The notes: generated by a model from the sequence alone, not told the origin. Counted from the first letter of the stretch, positions 1 through 7,686 are shown. The stretch is DNA of 9,597 nucleotides from Actinomycetota bacterium (GCA_003541285.1 DPMS01000193.1:13982-23578); one strand, 5' to 3'. Program-made: numbers and translations.

Positions 1-1458
1 TTCCGGCGAAACATGGCCGATCATGAGGCCACGTGTCGCCCCGCTGAACCTGCCGTCAGTCACTAGCGCCACATCATCCCCAAGGCCGCCACCGACTATC
101 GCAGCGGTAACGAGCAGCATCTCGGGCATCCCAGGGCCACCGCGCGGTCCTTCATTCCTGATCACCACCGTGTCGCCAGCCCGGATGCGCCCGTCCAGCA
201 CGGCCGCTATGGCGGCGTCCTCACCGTCGAAAACACGAGCTATGCCCCGGTGGTACCGGGGCGTATGCGCGGTCACTTTCACCACTGCACCGCCAGGAGC
301 GATGTTGCCGGTGAGCACACACAGTCCGCCCTCTCGTGCAAGCGGAGACTGGGCGGACCGTATGACGTCCTGCGAGCTAGGGCCAAGCGGCTGCCGTCTG
401 ATTTCATCGCCGAGGGTCCGCCCGGTCACCGTCAGGGTCGATCCATCTATGCACCCCTCAGCAACCAGTTCCCTCAGCAGTGCGGCGACCCCGCCCGCCT
501 CGTGCCACTCGGCCGCCGTGTATCTGCCGCCGGGTTTCAGGTCGCCGATGAGCGGGGTGCGCCGTGAAATGTCGTCGATGTCCTGCAGCGACAGCGGGAC
601 GCCGGCCTCACGTGCCATCGCCAGCAAGTGCAGTGCGGCGTTGGTCGAGCCCCCTGACGCGCTGACGGCCGCCACGGCGTTGAGGAACGCCTGCCGGGTC
701 AGGATGTCGAGCGGCCGACGATCGGCTGCCAGGCACTCCATGGCGATAGCACCAGCGCGGCGCGCGGCATCCTGCTTGCCCGCCGCGACCGCGGGCACCG
801 AATTTGCCCCCAGTGGCGAGAGGCCGATCACCTCCATCACCATGGACATCGTGTTCGCGGTGTACTGGCCGCCGCAGGCACCCGGGCCCGGGCACGCTGA
901 TCGCTCAAGCTCCTCCAGGTCCCCCACCGACATCCGTCCAGCCGCGACCGCGCCGACGGCCTCAAATACGTCGCCTACAGCGACCCGTTTGCCGCGGAAG
1001 AGGCCGGGCAGCATCGTGCCGCCGTAGAGGAGCACGCCCGGCCGGTTGACCCGCGTCATGGCCATGGCGCACGCAGGAACGGTCTTGTCACATGAGGAAA
1101 TGCAGACCAGAGCGTCAAAGAGGTGACCCCGGGCCATCAACTCGACGGAGTCGGCGATTACTTCTCGGCTGACCAGGGAAGAGCGCATTCCCGGGGTTCC
1201 CATTGTGATGCCATCGGAGATGGCCACCGTAGAGAACTCCATCGGAGTGCCGTCCGCTTCGCGGATTCCGGCCGCCGCGGCAGCAGCAAGATCGCGATGG
1301 TTGAAGTTGCAGGGCATCGTGGACGTCCACGAGTGAGCGATACCAACGATCGGGCGGGCGAGCGCCTCCGCCGTATAGCCAATCCCGTATAGATATGACC
1401 TGGCCGGCGCGCGGTGGAACCCGTCGAATAGTGCCCTGCTTGGACGGTCGGCAGTCAT
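1..1458 (-). CDS. IlvD/Edd-family dihydroxy-acid or sugar-acid dehydratase, C-terminus beyond the window
   Basis: Fe-S, Mg-dependent dehydratase that removes water from a 2,3-dihydroxy acid to give a 2-oxo acid. The frame is open from the ATG at 1458 through base 1 (486 codons), so roughly the last 70-90 residues of this 555-590-residue family are outside the window; this is edge truncation, not damage. Visible family residues are the three cluster cysteines C50 (MPCN), C123 (SSCDKT) and C195 (GACGGQ); D82 (ISDGI), D124 and K125, the metal ligands with the carbamylated lysine; GGSTNA near 214; NEGPRGGPGMPEM near 435; and TDGRFSG with the catalytic-type S472. The ATG lies 2 nt after the upstream amidohydrolase stop and has no strong Shine-Dalgarno, suggesting translational coupling. 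The catabolic context (sugar-type importer, GntR regulator, FAH-type enzyme) favours a sugar-acid dehydratase over biosynthetic IlvD, but this is inference; family members of both kinds share these motifs. Confidence 0.93.
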   Translation of the reverse strand, partial: MTADRPSRALFDGFHRAPARSYLYGIGYTAEALARPIVGIAHSWTSTMPCNFNHRDLAAAAAAGIREADGTPMEFSTVAISDGITMGTPGMRSSLVSREVIADSVELMARGHLFDALVCISSCDKTVPACAMAMTRVNRPGVLLYGGTMLPGLFRGKRVAVGDVFEAVGAVAAGRMSVGDLEELERSACPGPGACGGQYTANTMSMVMEVIGLSPLGANSVPAVAAGKQDAARRAGAIAMECLAADRRPLDILTRQAFLNAVAAVSASGGSTNAALHLLAMAREAGVPLSLQDIDDISRRTPLIGDLKPGGRYTAAEWHEAGGVAALLRELVAEGCIDGSTLTVTGRTLGDEIRRQPLGPSSQDVIRSAQSPLAREGGLCVLTGNIAPGGAVVKVTAHTPRYHRGIARVFDGEDAAIAAVLDGRIRAGDTVVIRNEGPRGGPGMPEMLLVTAAIVGGGLGDDVALVTDGRFSGATRGLMIGHVSPE

Positions 1459-1460
1459 CG

Positions 1461-2879
1461 CTAGCGCCAGTTCGATGAGTCCGATGATGACGGATGGCCG
1501 GCCGGCACGAACTCGCCGGTAACGCCGTCACCTACCCACTTGCTGTCAAGGATGAGCGGTCGGCCGCGAAGGTATGTGGAACGGACCCTGCCGTGGAGTG
1601 TTCGTCCTTCCCAGATGCTGTAGTCGCAATCCGAGTGAAGCTGATCGAGGCTTACTATCCATTCTGCGGCTGGGTCGAACACGATAAGATCGGCGTCGCT
1701 TCCCACCGTGACTGCCCCTTTGCGGGGGTAGATCCCGAACAGCCGCGCGGGCGCCGCAGATGCCAGTTCGACGAACCGCTCGAGACTGAGTTTCCCTTCA
1801 CAGACGCCCTCGGAGAACAGCACGTTGAGCCGGGTCTCGATCCCGTTATGACCGCCAGGAACGTTGTCCACGACCTGGCCGGACAGCTTCGCTGCGCGGG
1901 GAATCGTGAAGTCATCTGATGCGACAGTGTCCAGGCTGCCATCTCTCAGGCTGCGCCACAATGCCGCTTGGTCCGCCGGCTTTTTGAGCGGAGGGTAATT
2001 GTGGTAGAGGGTGCCGTCTTCGCGCGCGTAGTCCTCGGATGTGAAGACAAGATAATTGTGCAGTACCTCCCCGAAGACCGGAGCGTGGCGTGCCCGCGCG
2101 TCAGCGATGGCGGCGATTCCCAGCTCAGATGAGACATGCACGACGTACAGCGGGCTGCCCGAGCGTTCCGATAGCAGGATCATCCGGCGGATCGCGGCCT
2201 CTTCCACGATTTCAGGACGCGCACGGTGGATGTTCCGCCCGTTCTGCTCGCCCTGTGCATACAGCCGCTGGACGTGGTACCTGATGAGGCAGTCGTCCTC
2301 GCAGTGCACCATGACGATCCCGCCGTGGCGGGCCGCAGACTGCATCACGCCCCAGATACGGCCGTCATCGGAGAAGAGGTCACCTGATGCTGACGCGCCG
2401 GAGAAGGTGGTGAACATCTTGATTGAGCTGACGCCGCCGCTGATGGCGTCGGCGACCTCATCCATCACAGCGAAGGGAACGTCACCGGTCACCATCGCGT
2501 GCAGGCCATAGTCGACCACTGGCGCCTGTGTCTTCAGGGCGGCCAGCTTGTCCTCGATGCTCCCGATCAAGCTCTCGTCGTCATGCTGTAGCGAGAAGTC
2601 GAGGAAGGTAGTGGTACCGCCGAATGCGGCGGCTCTGCTACCGCGTGCTGAGGACTGGGCGGACATGGCATCGGTGAGACTCAGGTCGAAGTGAACATGA
2701 GCGTCGACTCCGCCGGGCAGGACATACATCCCCGTCGCGTCGGTGACCACCGCGGCGTCCGTGGTTAGCGCACCCGGTGCCGCCACCGCGGCGATCTTTC
2801 CGCCAAGGACACCGACATCAGCGCGCACGCTCCCCCAGTGATTGACGACCGTTCCGCCAGTGAGCAACAGGTCGAACAC
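1461..2879 (-). CDS. Dihydropyrimidinase / D-hydantoinase-like cyclic amidohydrolase
   Basis: Binuclear metal hydrolase of the amidohydrolase superfamily that opens cyclic amides or imides such as dihydropyrimidines and hydantoins. Motifs, numbered from the upstream ATG at 2891 (subtract 4 for the GTG start chosen): GGVDAHVHF with H65 and H67; SIKMF with K158, the expected carbamylated lysine; MVHCED with H196; VVHVSS with H252; ASDDF with D326. The length of about 472 residues is normal. I prefer the GTG at 2879: a GGAGGT Shine-Dalgarno (2889-2884) sits 4 nt upstream of it, and the protein then begins with FDLLLTGGTVV, as family members do. The ATG at 2891 has only a badly spaced GGAG. The gene follows the FAH-type enzyme by about 11 nt and precedes the IlvD-type dehydratase by 2 nt. 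The residue after the metal-binding Asp is Asp rather than the usual His, so the substrate may differ from classical hydantoinases. The natural substrate is unknown. Confidence 0.93.
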   Translation of the reverse strand: MFDLLLTGGTVVNHWGSVRADVGVLGGKIAAVAAPGALTTDAAVVTDATGMYVLPGGVDAHVHFDLSLTDAMSAQSSARGSRAAAFGGTTTFLDFSLQHDDESLIGSIEDKLAALKTQAPVVDYGLHAMVTGDVPFAVMDEVADAISGGVSSIKMFTTFSGASASGDLFSDDGRIWGVMQSAARHGGIVMVHCEDDCLIRYHVQRLYAQGEQNGRNIHRARPEIVEEAAIRRMILLSERSGSPLYVVHVSSELGIAAIADARARHAPVFGEVLHNYLVFTSEDYAREDGTLYHNYPPLKKPADQAALWRSLRDGSLDTVASDDFTIPRAAKLSGQVVDNVPGGHNGIETRLNVLFSEGVCEGKLSLERFVELASAAPARLFGIYPRKGAVTVGSDADLIVFDPAAEWIVSLDQLHSDCDYSIWEGRTLHGRVRSTYLRGRPLILDSKWVGDGVTGEFVPAGHPSSSDSSNWR

Positions 2880-2883
2880 AATT

Positions 2884-2889
2884 ACCTCC
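2884..2889 (-). promoter_or_regulatory. Ribosome binding site that decides the amidohydrolase start
   Basis: On the minus strand the sequence reads GGAGGT followed by AATT and then GTG (2879). The site lies inside the possible ATG-initiated extension (2891), immediately after the stop of the preceding gene. Its strength and spacing argue for GTG initiation, four codons into the longer ORF. Confidence 0.6.
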
Positions 2890-2890
2890 A

Positions 2891-3628
2891 TTACTCCGGG
2901 GCGGTCGTGCCGGTGACTGTGACCGCGACCTCGCCGCCTTCGCGGAAACGCAGAGCCCAGGCACCCGGCTCCAGGTCGACAAGTGCGTGCAGCGCACCTG
3001 AGGCGACGAAGCGCACACCGGCGTCTGCCGCGTGTTTCTCCATGCGGCGCCTGGCCTCGCTCACCGATGCCGTGCCGGCGGCGACGAGTGCGCCATCGTG
3101 GCGCACTTCGTATGACGTCTCCGCCGCCGTACCGAGATCCGTCCCCCGCACGATCGCTCCGTTAAGGGCGAAGTCCGCCAGTATCTGTCCGCCTTGGCCG
3201 GACCAGCCGCTGAGCCGACTGTCAGCGATCTCGATGCACGCGAGCGCGACCCATGTCCCTCTCACGAGGCGGAAGCCGATCTCGGCCTCGAGCTTCGGCT
3301 GGACAAAGCGGGACAGCGGGACCGCTGCCTGCGCCGGAAGCATCCATTCCTCGTACAACGGAGCGACGAGAGGCCCGGGCAGGCCCATCGCGCGCTGGGC
3401 GGCTGAGTCATTCGCGCCCAGCTTGAGCCCGGATATGCCGATGCCATCTGCCGCCAGCATCTGCCCAAGTTTTGCGGCCACCCGCAGCCCGGTTTCAGTA
3501 TCACGCAGCATTGTGTATTCGCTCGCGGGCCCGGCGGTCCGTCCTGTGCGACGCGCAAGGAGGAACCGCTGAGCGAGCTGCTCCAGCGCATTCTCATCGA
3601 GTGGTGCCCCACCGTCGGACTCGCTCAT
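2891..3628 (-). CDS. 2-keto-4-pentenoate hydratase-like enzyme (FAH superfamily)
   Basis: A 245-residue protein resembling MhpD-type hydratases and oxalocrotonate decarboxylases, which act on 2-hydroxydienoates with a divalent metal. Visible are GLKLGA with K69 (family GYKIG lysine), KLEAEIGF with metal-ligand-type E114 and E116, IEIADSRL with E133 and D136, and a C-terminal GALHALVDLEPGAW segment matching the family's product-side strand. Two departures from the norm: only 16 residues separate E116 from E133, where meta-cleavage hydratases usually have a longer insert, and the usual ADN motif reads ADF (near 151-153). The start ATG overlaps the permease stop (ATGA, 3628-3625), so translation is coupled. 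In an operon with an IlvD/Edd dehydratase it could serve as a 2-keto-3-deoxy-acid dehydratase, because those also belong to the FAH superfamily; that is inference. No aromatic meta-cleavage genes are visible nearby. Confidence 0.87.
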   Translation of the reverse strand: MSESDGGAPLDENALEQLAQRFLLARRTGRTAGPASEYTMLRDTETGLRVAAKLGQMLAADGIGISGLKLGANDSAAQRAMGLPGPLVAPLYEEWMLPAQAAVPLSRFVQPKLEAEIGFRLVRGTWVALACIEIADSRLSGWSGQGGQILADFALNGAIVRGTDLGTAAETSYEVRHDGALVAAGTASVSEARRRMEKHAADAGVRFVASGALHALVDLEPGAWALRFREGGEVAVTVTGTTAPE

Positions 3629-4680
3629 CGGCCTGACCTCGCGCTGGCCTCCTTGCGGCGCACGATCTGGGAGAAGGTGACCGCGATGATCAGGGCAGTG
3701 CCATAGAAGAGTTCCTGCACGTAGTCGGGAGCGCCAAGGAATTCGAGCCCGGTAACTCCGAATACAAGGAAATACACGGCGATAAGCGACCCGATGGGGT
3801 TGAACCGCCCTGGGTAGATGGTGGTCGCGCCAAGGAAGGCGGCGGCGAAGGCGGGAAGCAGGAACTCACTGCCGCCGGTCGGCGCGGCTGCCCCGGAGGT
3901 CCCAGCGTAAAGTGCTCCGGCGAGCGCGCTGATCAGGCCTGACAGGACAAACGAGCCAGCCCGGATGCGATTCACGCGGATGCCGGTAAGGCGTGCGACG
4001 ACCGGTCCGCGGCCCGTGATAAGGAGACGACGCCCCAAGGGCGTGTACTCGAAGACGTACCACATAATGATCGCCACACCGAGCGCGAAGTAGAACTCAA
4101 GCGGGATGCTCAGGAATCGGTAGACGATGACCGGGTTCACGAGATCCTGGGAAACCCCGCTTACAGTGTTGGAGCCGCTGATCCACAGGGTGAAGCCCTG
4201 AATCACGGTCGCGCTGCCGAGCGTCACGATGAGTGATTCGATTCCGACGGTAATGGTGAAGAAGCTGTTGATCGCGCCGAGGCAGATGCCGACCACGAGG
4301 GCCGCCAACAGCGCCAACCCAACCGGCCAGCCATGTTGAACATTGAGCTCAGCGATGATCATCGCGGAGAAGCCAACCATGGCCCCAACCGACAGATCGT
4401 AGTCACCCGCCGTCAGCGGCAAGAGCAGCGCAAGTGTGACAAGCACGAGCACAGCCTGCGATGCGAGCATCGTGGCCAGGTTCGAGACGGTCGGGTACGT
4501 CCCCGGCTCTGCCAGCGCGAAGGCAAGGTAGACCAAGACCAGCCCTGCCGGCAGCACGGAAGCCTCGATCCGCCGCATGATCCGGATACGACGAGTGCGC
4601 GCACTGGCGCTCGCCGAGCGATCAGGCTCTACGCCTGTCTCGGGCTCCACCGAGCCGTTGAGATTATGCCGAGTAGTCAT
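3625..4680 (-). CDS. ABC transporter permease, sugar (RbsC/CUT2) type
   Basis: Integral membrane subunit, 351 residues, forming the translocation path for the substrate delivered by the lipoprotein encoded upstream. After a charged N-terminal tail of about 40 residues there are some eight to ten hydrophobic segments. Family marks are GDYDLSVGA (92-100, corresponding to the GGIDLSVG of RbsC-like permeases), TLGSATVIQG near 153-162, and the cytoplasmic coupling segment PVVARLTGI (226-234). The start ATG lies 1 nt after the ATPase stop with a GAGG about 6 nt upstream. Only one permease gene is present, so a homodimer is expected, as for ribose-type importers. Substrate identity cannot be read from the sequence. 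Confidence 0.93.
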   Translation of the reverse strand: MTTRHNLNGSVEPETGVEPDRSASASARTRRIRIMRRIEASVLPAGLVLVYLAFALAEPGTYPTVSNLATMLASQAVLVLVTLALLLPLTAGDYDLSVGAMVGFSAMIIAELNVQHGWPVGLALLAALVVGICLGAINSFFTITVGIESLIVTLGSATVIQGFTLWISGSNTVSGVSQDLVNPVIVYRFLSIPLEFYFALGVAIIMWYVFEYTPLGRRLLITGRGPVVARLTGIRVNRIRAGSFVLSGLISALAGALYAGTSGAAAPTGGSEFLLPAFAAAFLGATTIYPGRFNPIGSLIAVYFLVFGVTGLEFLGAPDYVQELFYGTALIIAVTFSQIVRRKEASARSGR

Positions 4681-4681
4681 G

Positions 4682-6298
4682 TCATGCCTCGCTCCTAGTG
4701 ATCACGGTGCGCTGACTCAGGAGGCATTCTTCGGCAATCCTGTCCTTATTGACCTCGCGATCGCGCAGGTCCGCTGTGACATGCCCATCGCCGATGACCA
4801 GCACGCGAGTGCACAGTTGCTCCAACTGCTCGTAGTCGGTGCTGGCGACGACGGTGCATTTGCCTTCCCGGGTGGCGGCGCGGATGAACGCGAAAATCTG
4901 CTCACGAGCTCCGATGTCGACGCCTTGGGTCGGCTCGTGCAGGAGCAGCACCCGTGGCCTGATCTGAAGCCACTTAGCGAGCACGACCTTCTGCTGGTTA
5001 CCGCCTGAGAGGGTCGCCACCTCCCGCTCCACTTCGCGCGGCCGGATGTCGAACTGTTCGGTCAGCTTCCTGGCCGCGGCATTGATCCGGCGCCACGACA
5101 TGTGCGTGCCGGACCAGAATGTGTCGAATACAGGTGCCGCAAGGTTCTCGCGGACAGCCAAGCTTGGGATGCACCCCTGAGTCTGCCTGTCCCCGGGGAC
5201 TAGGGCGATCCCGAGGCCCATAGCACGTTCGGGCGTCAGCCGTGCGAGTTTCTCGGTTTCCCCCGCCAGCAAGACGCTGCCAGAGACAGGTCGAGTGCAG
5301 AGCCCGAAAAGCGCGTAGAGCATCTCCTCGAACCCAGAACCCTCAAGCCCGGTGAGCCCGAGGATCTGCCCGTCAGGAACCTCAAGATCCATCTGGTCGA
5401 GGCGACCAGAAATACGCAGCTTGCGGAGGGACAGCAGTGGCTTACCTGCCGTAGGTGTTGCGGCAGTGGAGACTTCAGCCTGTGCGGGCGTGGTACTGAT
5501 CTGGTCACGGCCGAGGACCATACGGGTGAGATCCTTCTCCGCGACGTCGCGTGTGAGTCGTGTGCCGACAACACGTCCGTCGCGCAGTACGGTGATGCGG
5601 TGCGTGAGGTCGATAACCTCGTGGAGCTTGTGCGACACAAAGAGTACCGATGTGCCTCCCGCAGCGATATGGCGAAGTGTCGCGAACATCTGGTCCGCCT
5701 CGGCGCGGGAAAGGAAGGCGGTCGGCTCGTCCAGGACGAGCAGGTTGCCCGGTTTGGCCCCGCCGTCCTCCTCCCGCAGTTCCAAGTTGGAAAGCGCCCT
5801 GATGATCGCGACGAGTGCACGGTCGATGGGACGCAGATCGGCGACGGTAGCGCGCGCGGAAATCCAAGGGGCTCGGAAGCGCTCGAATAGTTCGGTGGTG
5901 ATGCGTTCCTGAGATCGCCAAGAAATGTGCATCGAACGCCTCGCCGCCGCGAATCGTTCCATCCGCACATTTTCAAGCACACTCAGCGACTGCACCAGAC
6001 CAAGGTCCTGGTGGACAAAGGCGAATCCGAGGTCGCGGTAAGCTCCCGGCTTCATCGGAAGATCGACGGGCTCACCACGGACGAAGATTTCACCCTCATC
6101 CGGGGTATGGAACCCAGCCAATACCTTGATGAGCGTAGACTTTCCGCTGCCGTTCTCGCCGAGCAGGCCATGGATCTCACCATCGGCGAAGTCGACGTCA
6201 ACTCCGTCGAGTGCCTGCACACCACCAAACGCTTTGGTGATGCCGGACAACCGGACGTAGGGAGGCGGCGTAGCACCGCTTTCTGATCGTTCCGTCAT
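4682..6298 (-). CDS. Two-domain sugar-type ABC transporter ATPase (RbsA/CUT2 family)
   Basis: Energises the importer; 538 residues from the ATG at 6298, which has GGAG 6 nt upstream. An in-frame GTG at 6337 would add 13 residues but is poorly supported. Domain 1 has an intact Walker A (GENGSGKST, about 47-55), Q-loop HQD (Q97), Walker B LLVLDEP (D190, E191) and H-loop SHK (H223), but its signature is degenerate (VADLRPIDRA in place of LSGGQ). Domain 2 has a degenerate Walker A (GLEGSGFEE, no lysine) and a good signature LSGGNQQK (about 430-437). So only one composite ATP site, Walker motifs of domain 1 with signature of domain 2, looks canonical, as is usual in this family. Domain 2 Walker B reads LLLHEPTQGVD, with His (H454) where Asp is usual. 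The gene is followed by the permease after 1 nt and preceded by a 148-nt gap containing a stem-loop. Confidence 0.95.
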   Translation of the reverse strand: MTERSESGATPPPYVRLSGITKAFGGVQALDGVDVDFADGEIHGLLGENGSGKSTLIKVLAGFHTPDEGEIFVRGEPVDLPMKPGAYRDLGFAFVHQDLGLVQSLSVLENVRMERFAAARRSMHISWRSQERITTELFERFRAPWISARATVADLRPIDRALVAIIRALSNLELREEDGGAKPGNLLVLDEPTAFLSRAEADQMFATLRHIAAGGTSVLFVSHKLHEVIDLTHRITVLRDGRVVGTRLTRDVAEKDLTRMVLGRDQISTTPAQAEVSTAATPTAGKPLLSLRKLRISGRLDQMDLEVPDGQILGLTGLEGSGFEEMLYALFGLCTRPVSGSVLLAGETEKLARLTPERAMGLGIALVPGDRQTQGCIPSLAVRENLAAPVFDTFWSGTHMSWRRINAAARKLTEQFDIRPREVEREVATLSGGNQQKVVLAKWLQIRPRVLLLHEPTQGVDIGAREQIFAFIRAATREGKCTVVASTDYEQLEQLCTRVLVIGDGHVTADLRDREVNKDRIAEECLLSQRTVITRSEA

Positions 6299-6346
6299 GC
6301 TCAGCTCCACGCGAGTGACGACGGCCCCGTCATGCACAACTTACAG

Positions 6347-6394
6347 GCGGTTTCCCCTGGCGCCCGGCACCGAAGGGGCGCCAGGGGAAACCGC
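6347..6394 (-). terminator. Perfect 18-bp stem-loop between binding-protein and ATPase genes
   Basis: Arms 6347-6364 (GCGGTTTCCCCTGGCGCC) and 6377-6394 are perfect reverse complements with a 12-nt loop; one further inner G-C pair is possible (6365/6376). It sits 53 nt after the binding-protein stop and about 49 nt before the ATPase start. No U-tract follows on the minus strand. It may be a partial terminator or an mRNA-stabilising 3' end that keeps the binding protein more abundant than the membrane subunits, as known for other binding-protein operons; that role is inference. Confidence 0.65.
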
Positions 6395-6446
6395 GGATGT
6401 GGTCTGACGATGCGGTTTCGATCTCTTGTTTGTCTAGGCTCTGCCG

Positions 6447-7649
6447 CTATCCGGTGTAGCCCGGCCAGGTCACGCTCCAGAGCTTGTCGTAGCCAGCGAC
6501 GTAGGCGTTGCCGTATCCCTGGGTCAGGGACGGCGGCGTACCCGCCTGGGCGATGTTGCTCTTGTCCCAGATCCGGATCGGCGTCGTCTCGTTCGGCAGG
6601 GCACCCGCTCCAGAGAGAATCCGGAATGCCTGGTCCATTACCGCGTAACCGATCCACACGGTCGGCTCGCCCACGTCCATGCCCATGACATTGCCGTCCT
6701 GGATGTACTTCAGCGCGAACGTCGAGCCGTTGTAGCTCACAACCTTCACCTGACCGGCCTTCCCCGCCAGCTGTACGCCGGGGACCGCCGTCTGCACCAT
6801 GGCGTCGTACAAGCAGTCGACGTAGTTGATGTCGGGATGCTGCTGCAGCTGCGCCGATACCGTACTGCCGACCTTGGTGTTCCACTCGGACACCGGGACA
6901 TTGACGTCGGTGTAAGTGCAGCCGGGGCAGTGCGCCTTTAGTTCGTTTTCGATGACCGCTACAGTCGGCGGACTGGGCAGGATGTCATTCGAGCTGACGA
7001 TCAGGACGTGTGCCTTGCCTCCCGAATCGGCGATCATCCAGTCCGCTTCAGCCCGGCCCGCGCGGTAGAACGGTGCAGTCTCCAAGGCGGTTACTCCGGC
7101 ACCGCACGCGAGGCACTTAGGCGGCGCTGGCGAAGACTCATCGTAGAAGTGGGTCACCAGAACCGGGATGCCTGCCGCCTTGGCAGCACGCAACTGAGGC
7201 TGCAACTCGCGCGGATCGGGCGCAGTACTCAGGATTATAAGGTCAGGCTTCTGCGCGAGTGCCTGGTTGAAAGCCTGGACCCACTGCGAGACCAGACCCT
7301 GATTCGGGTAGATGGTGTATTTGATGCCTGCCTTGTTCGCCAGGTACTGCATGGTGTTCTGGATCGACTGGTTAAAGGGGTTAGGGACGAGCGGGATGAC
7401 GAAAACGCTCTTGCCCTTTACCTTCGACACGTCTACAGGCGGGCCGGGCGTCTTGAACGTTGGCACCGCGCCGTACAGGCTGACCTGTTTTGACGCATAG
7501 GCGACGCCGGCGCTGTCTGACGCTGAGCCGCTCGATACCTGTGTGCTTGACGAGTTCGGACTCGTGCCGCTACTGCACGCCGACGCGAAGAGCGTCAAGG
7601 CCGTACCCGCCACGAGAACGAATCCGGAACGCCTTCTGAGATGGCGCAT
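6447..7649 (-). CDS. Sugar-type ABC transporter substrate-binding lipoprotein (periplasmic-binding-protein type I fold)
   Basis: Captures the substrate outside the membrane for the permease and ATPase; 400 residues. The N-terminus has arginines at 5-7, a hydrophobic stretch (about 10-24) and a lipobox-like ASAC ending at C25, followed by a Ser-rich tether to about residue 50. The body shows the type I alternation: VFVIPLVPNPFNQS near 82-95, PDLIILST (135-142), GIPVLVTHF (160-168), AHVLIVSS (213-220), NGSTFALKYIQDGNVMGMDVG (start and end near 307 and 327). Two CxxC pairs (C179/C182 and C241/C244) plus C279 are unusual for an exported protein. The start is supported by GGGAGGT (7661-7655) 5 nt upstream of the ATG. 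It follows the regulator gene by 37 nt. The family binds ribose, xylose, galactose and other small polyols or nucleoside-like ligands; the ligand here is unknown. Confidence 0.93.
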   Translation of the reverse strand: MRHLRRRSGFVLVAGTALTLFASACSSGTSPNSSSTQVSSGSASDSAGVAYASKQVSLYGAVPTFKTPGPPVDVSKVKGKSVFVIPLVPNPFNQSIQNTMQYLANKAGIKYTIYPNQGLVSQWVQAFNQALAQKPDLIILSTAPDPRELQPQLRAAKAAGIPVLVTHFYDESSPAPPKCLACGAGVTALETAPFYRAGRAEADWMIADSGGKAHVLIVSSNDILPSPPTVAVIENELKAHCPGCTYTDVNVPVSEWNTKVGSTVSAQLQQHPDINYVDCLYDAMVQTAVPGVQLAGKAGQVKVVSYNGSTFALKYIQDGNVMGMDVGEPTVWIGYAVMDQAFRILSGAGALPNETTPIRIWDKSNIAQAGTPPSLTQGYGNAYVAGYDKLWSVTWPGYTG

Positions 7650-7654
7650 TAAGT

Positions 7655-7680
7655 ACCTCCCAAACTTGCTATCTACTATA
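7655..7680 (-). promoter_or_regulatory. Ribosome binding site and possible -10 element of the binding-protein gene
   Basis: GGGAGGT at 7661-7655 is a strong Shine-Dalgarno, 5 nt from the ATG. Just upstream, TATAGT (7680-7675) resembles a -10 hexamer in an AT-rich patch between the regulator stop and this start. I see no matching -35 at a normal distance, so a separate promoter is only possible; read-through from the regulator gene is equally likely. Confidence 0.4.
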
Positions 7681-7686
7681 CGGGAG

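Noticed and set aside
23..1027. Long plus-strand open frame (334 codons)
   Set aside because: It lies antisense to the IlvD-family gene, whose Fe-S, Mg and catalytic motifs are all intact on the minus strand. The plus-strand product is low-complexity Ser/Pro/Arg-rich, typical of a GC-rich shadow frame.
2838..3572. Plus-strand open frame of 244 codons
   Set aside because: Antisense to the hydratase-like gene and without recognisable domains; a shadow frame.
5236..5982. Minus-strand open frame of 248 codons in another phase inside the ATPase gene
   Set aside because: The ATPase frame has all expected nucleotide-binding motifs; the alternative is Ser/Arg/Cys-rich with no family resemblance.
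6299..6337. GTG at 6337 as the ATPase start, adding 13 residues
   Set aside because: The ATG at 6298 has GGAG 6 nt upstream, and the added residues show no family similarity and would bring the start close to the stem-loop.
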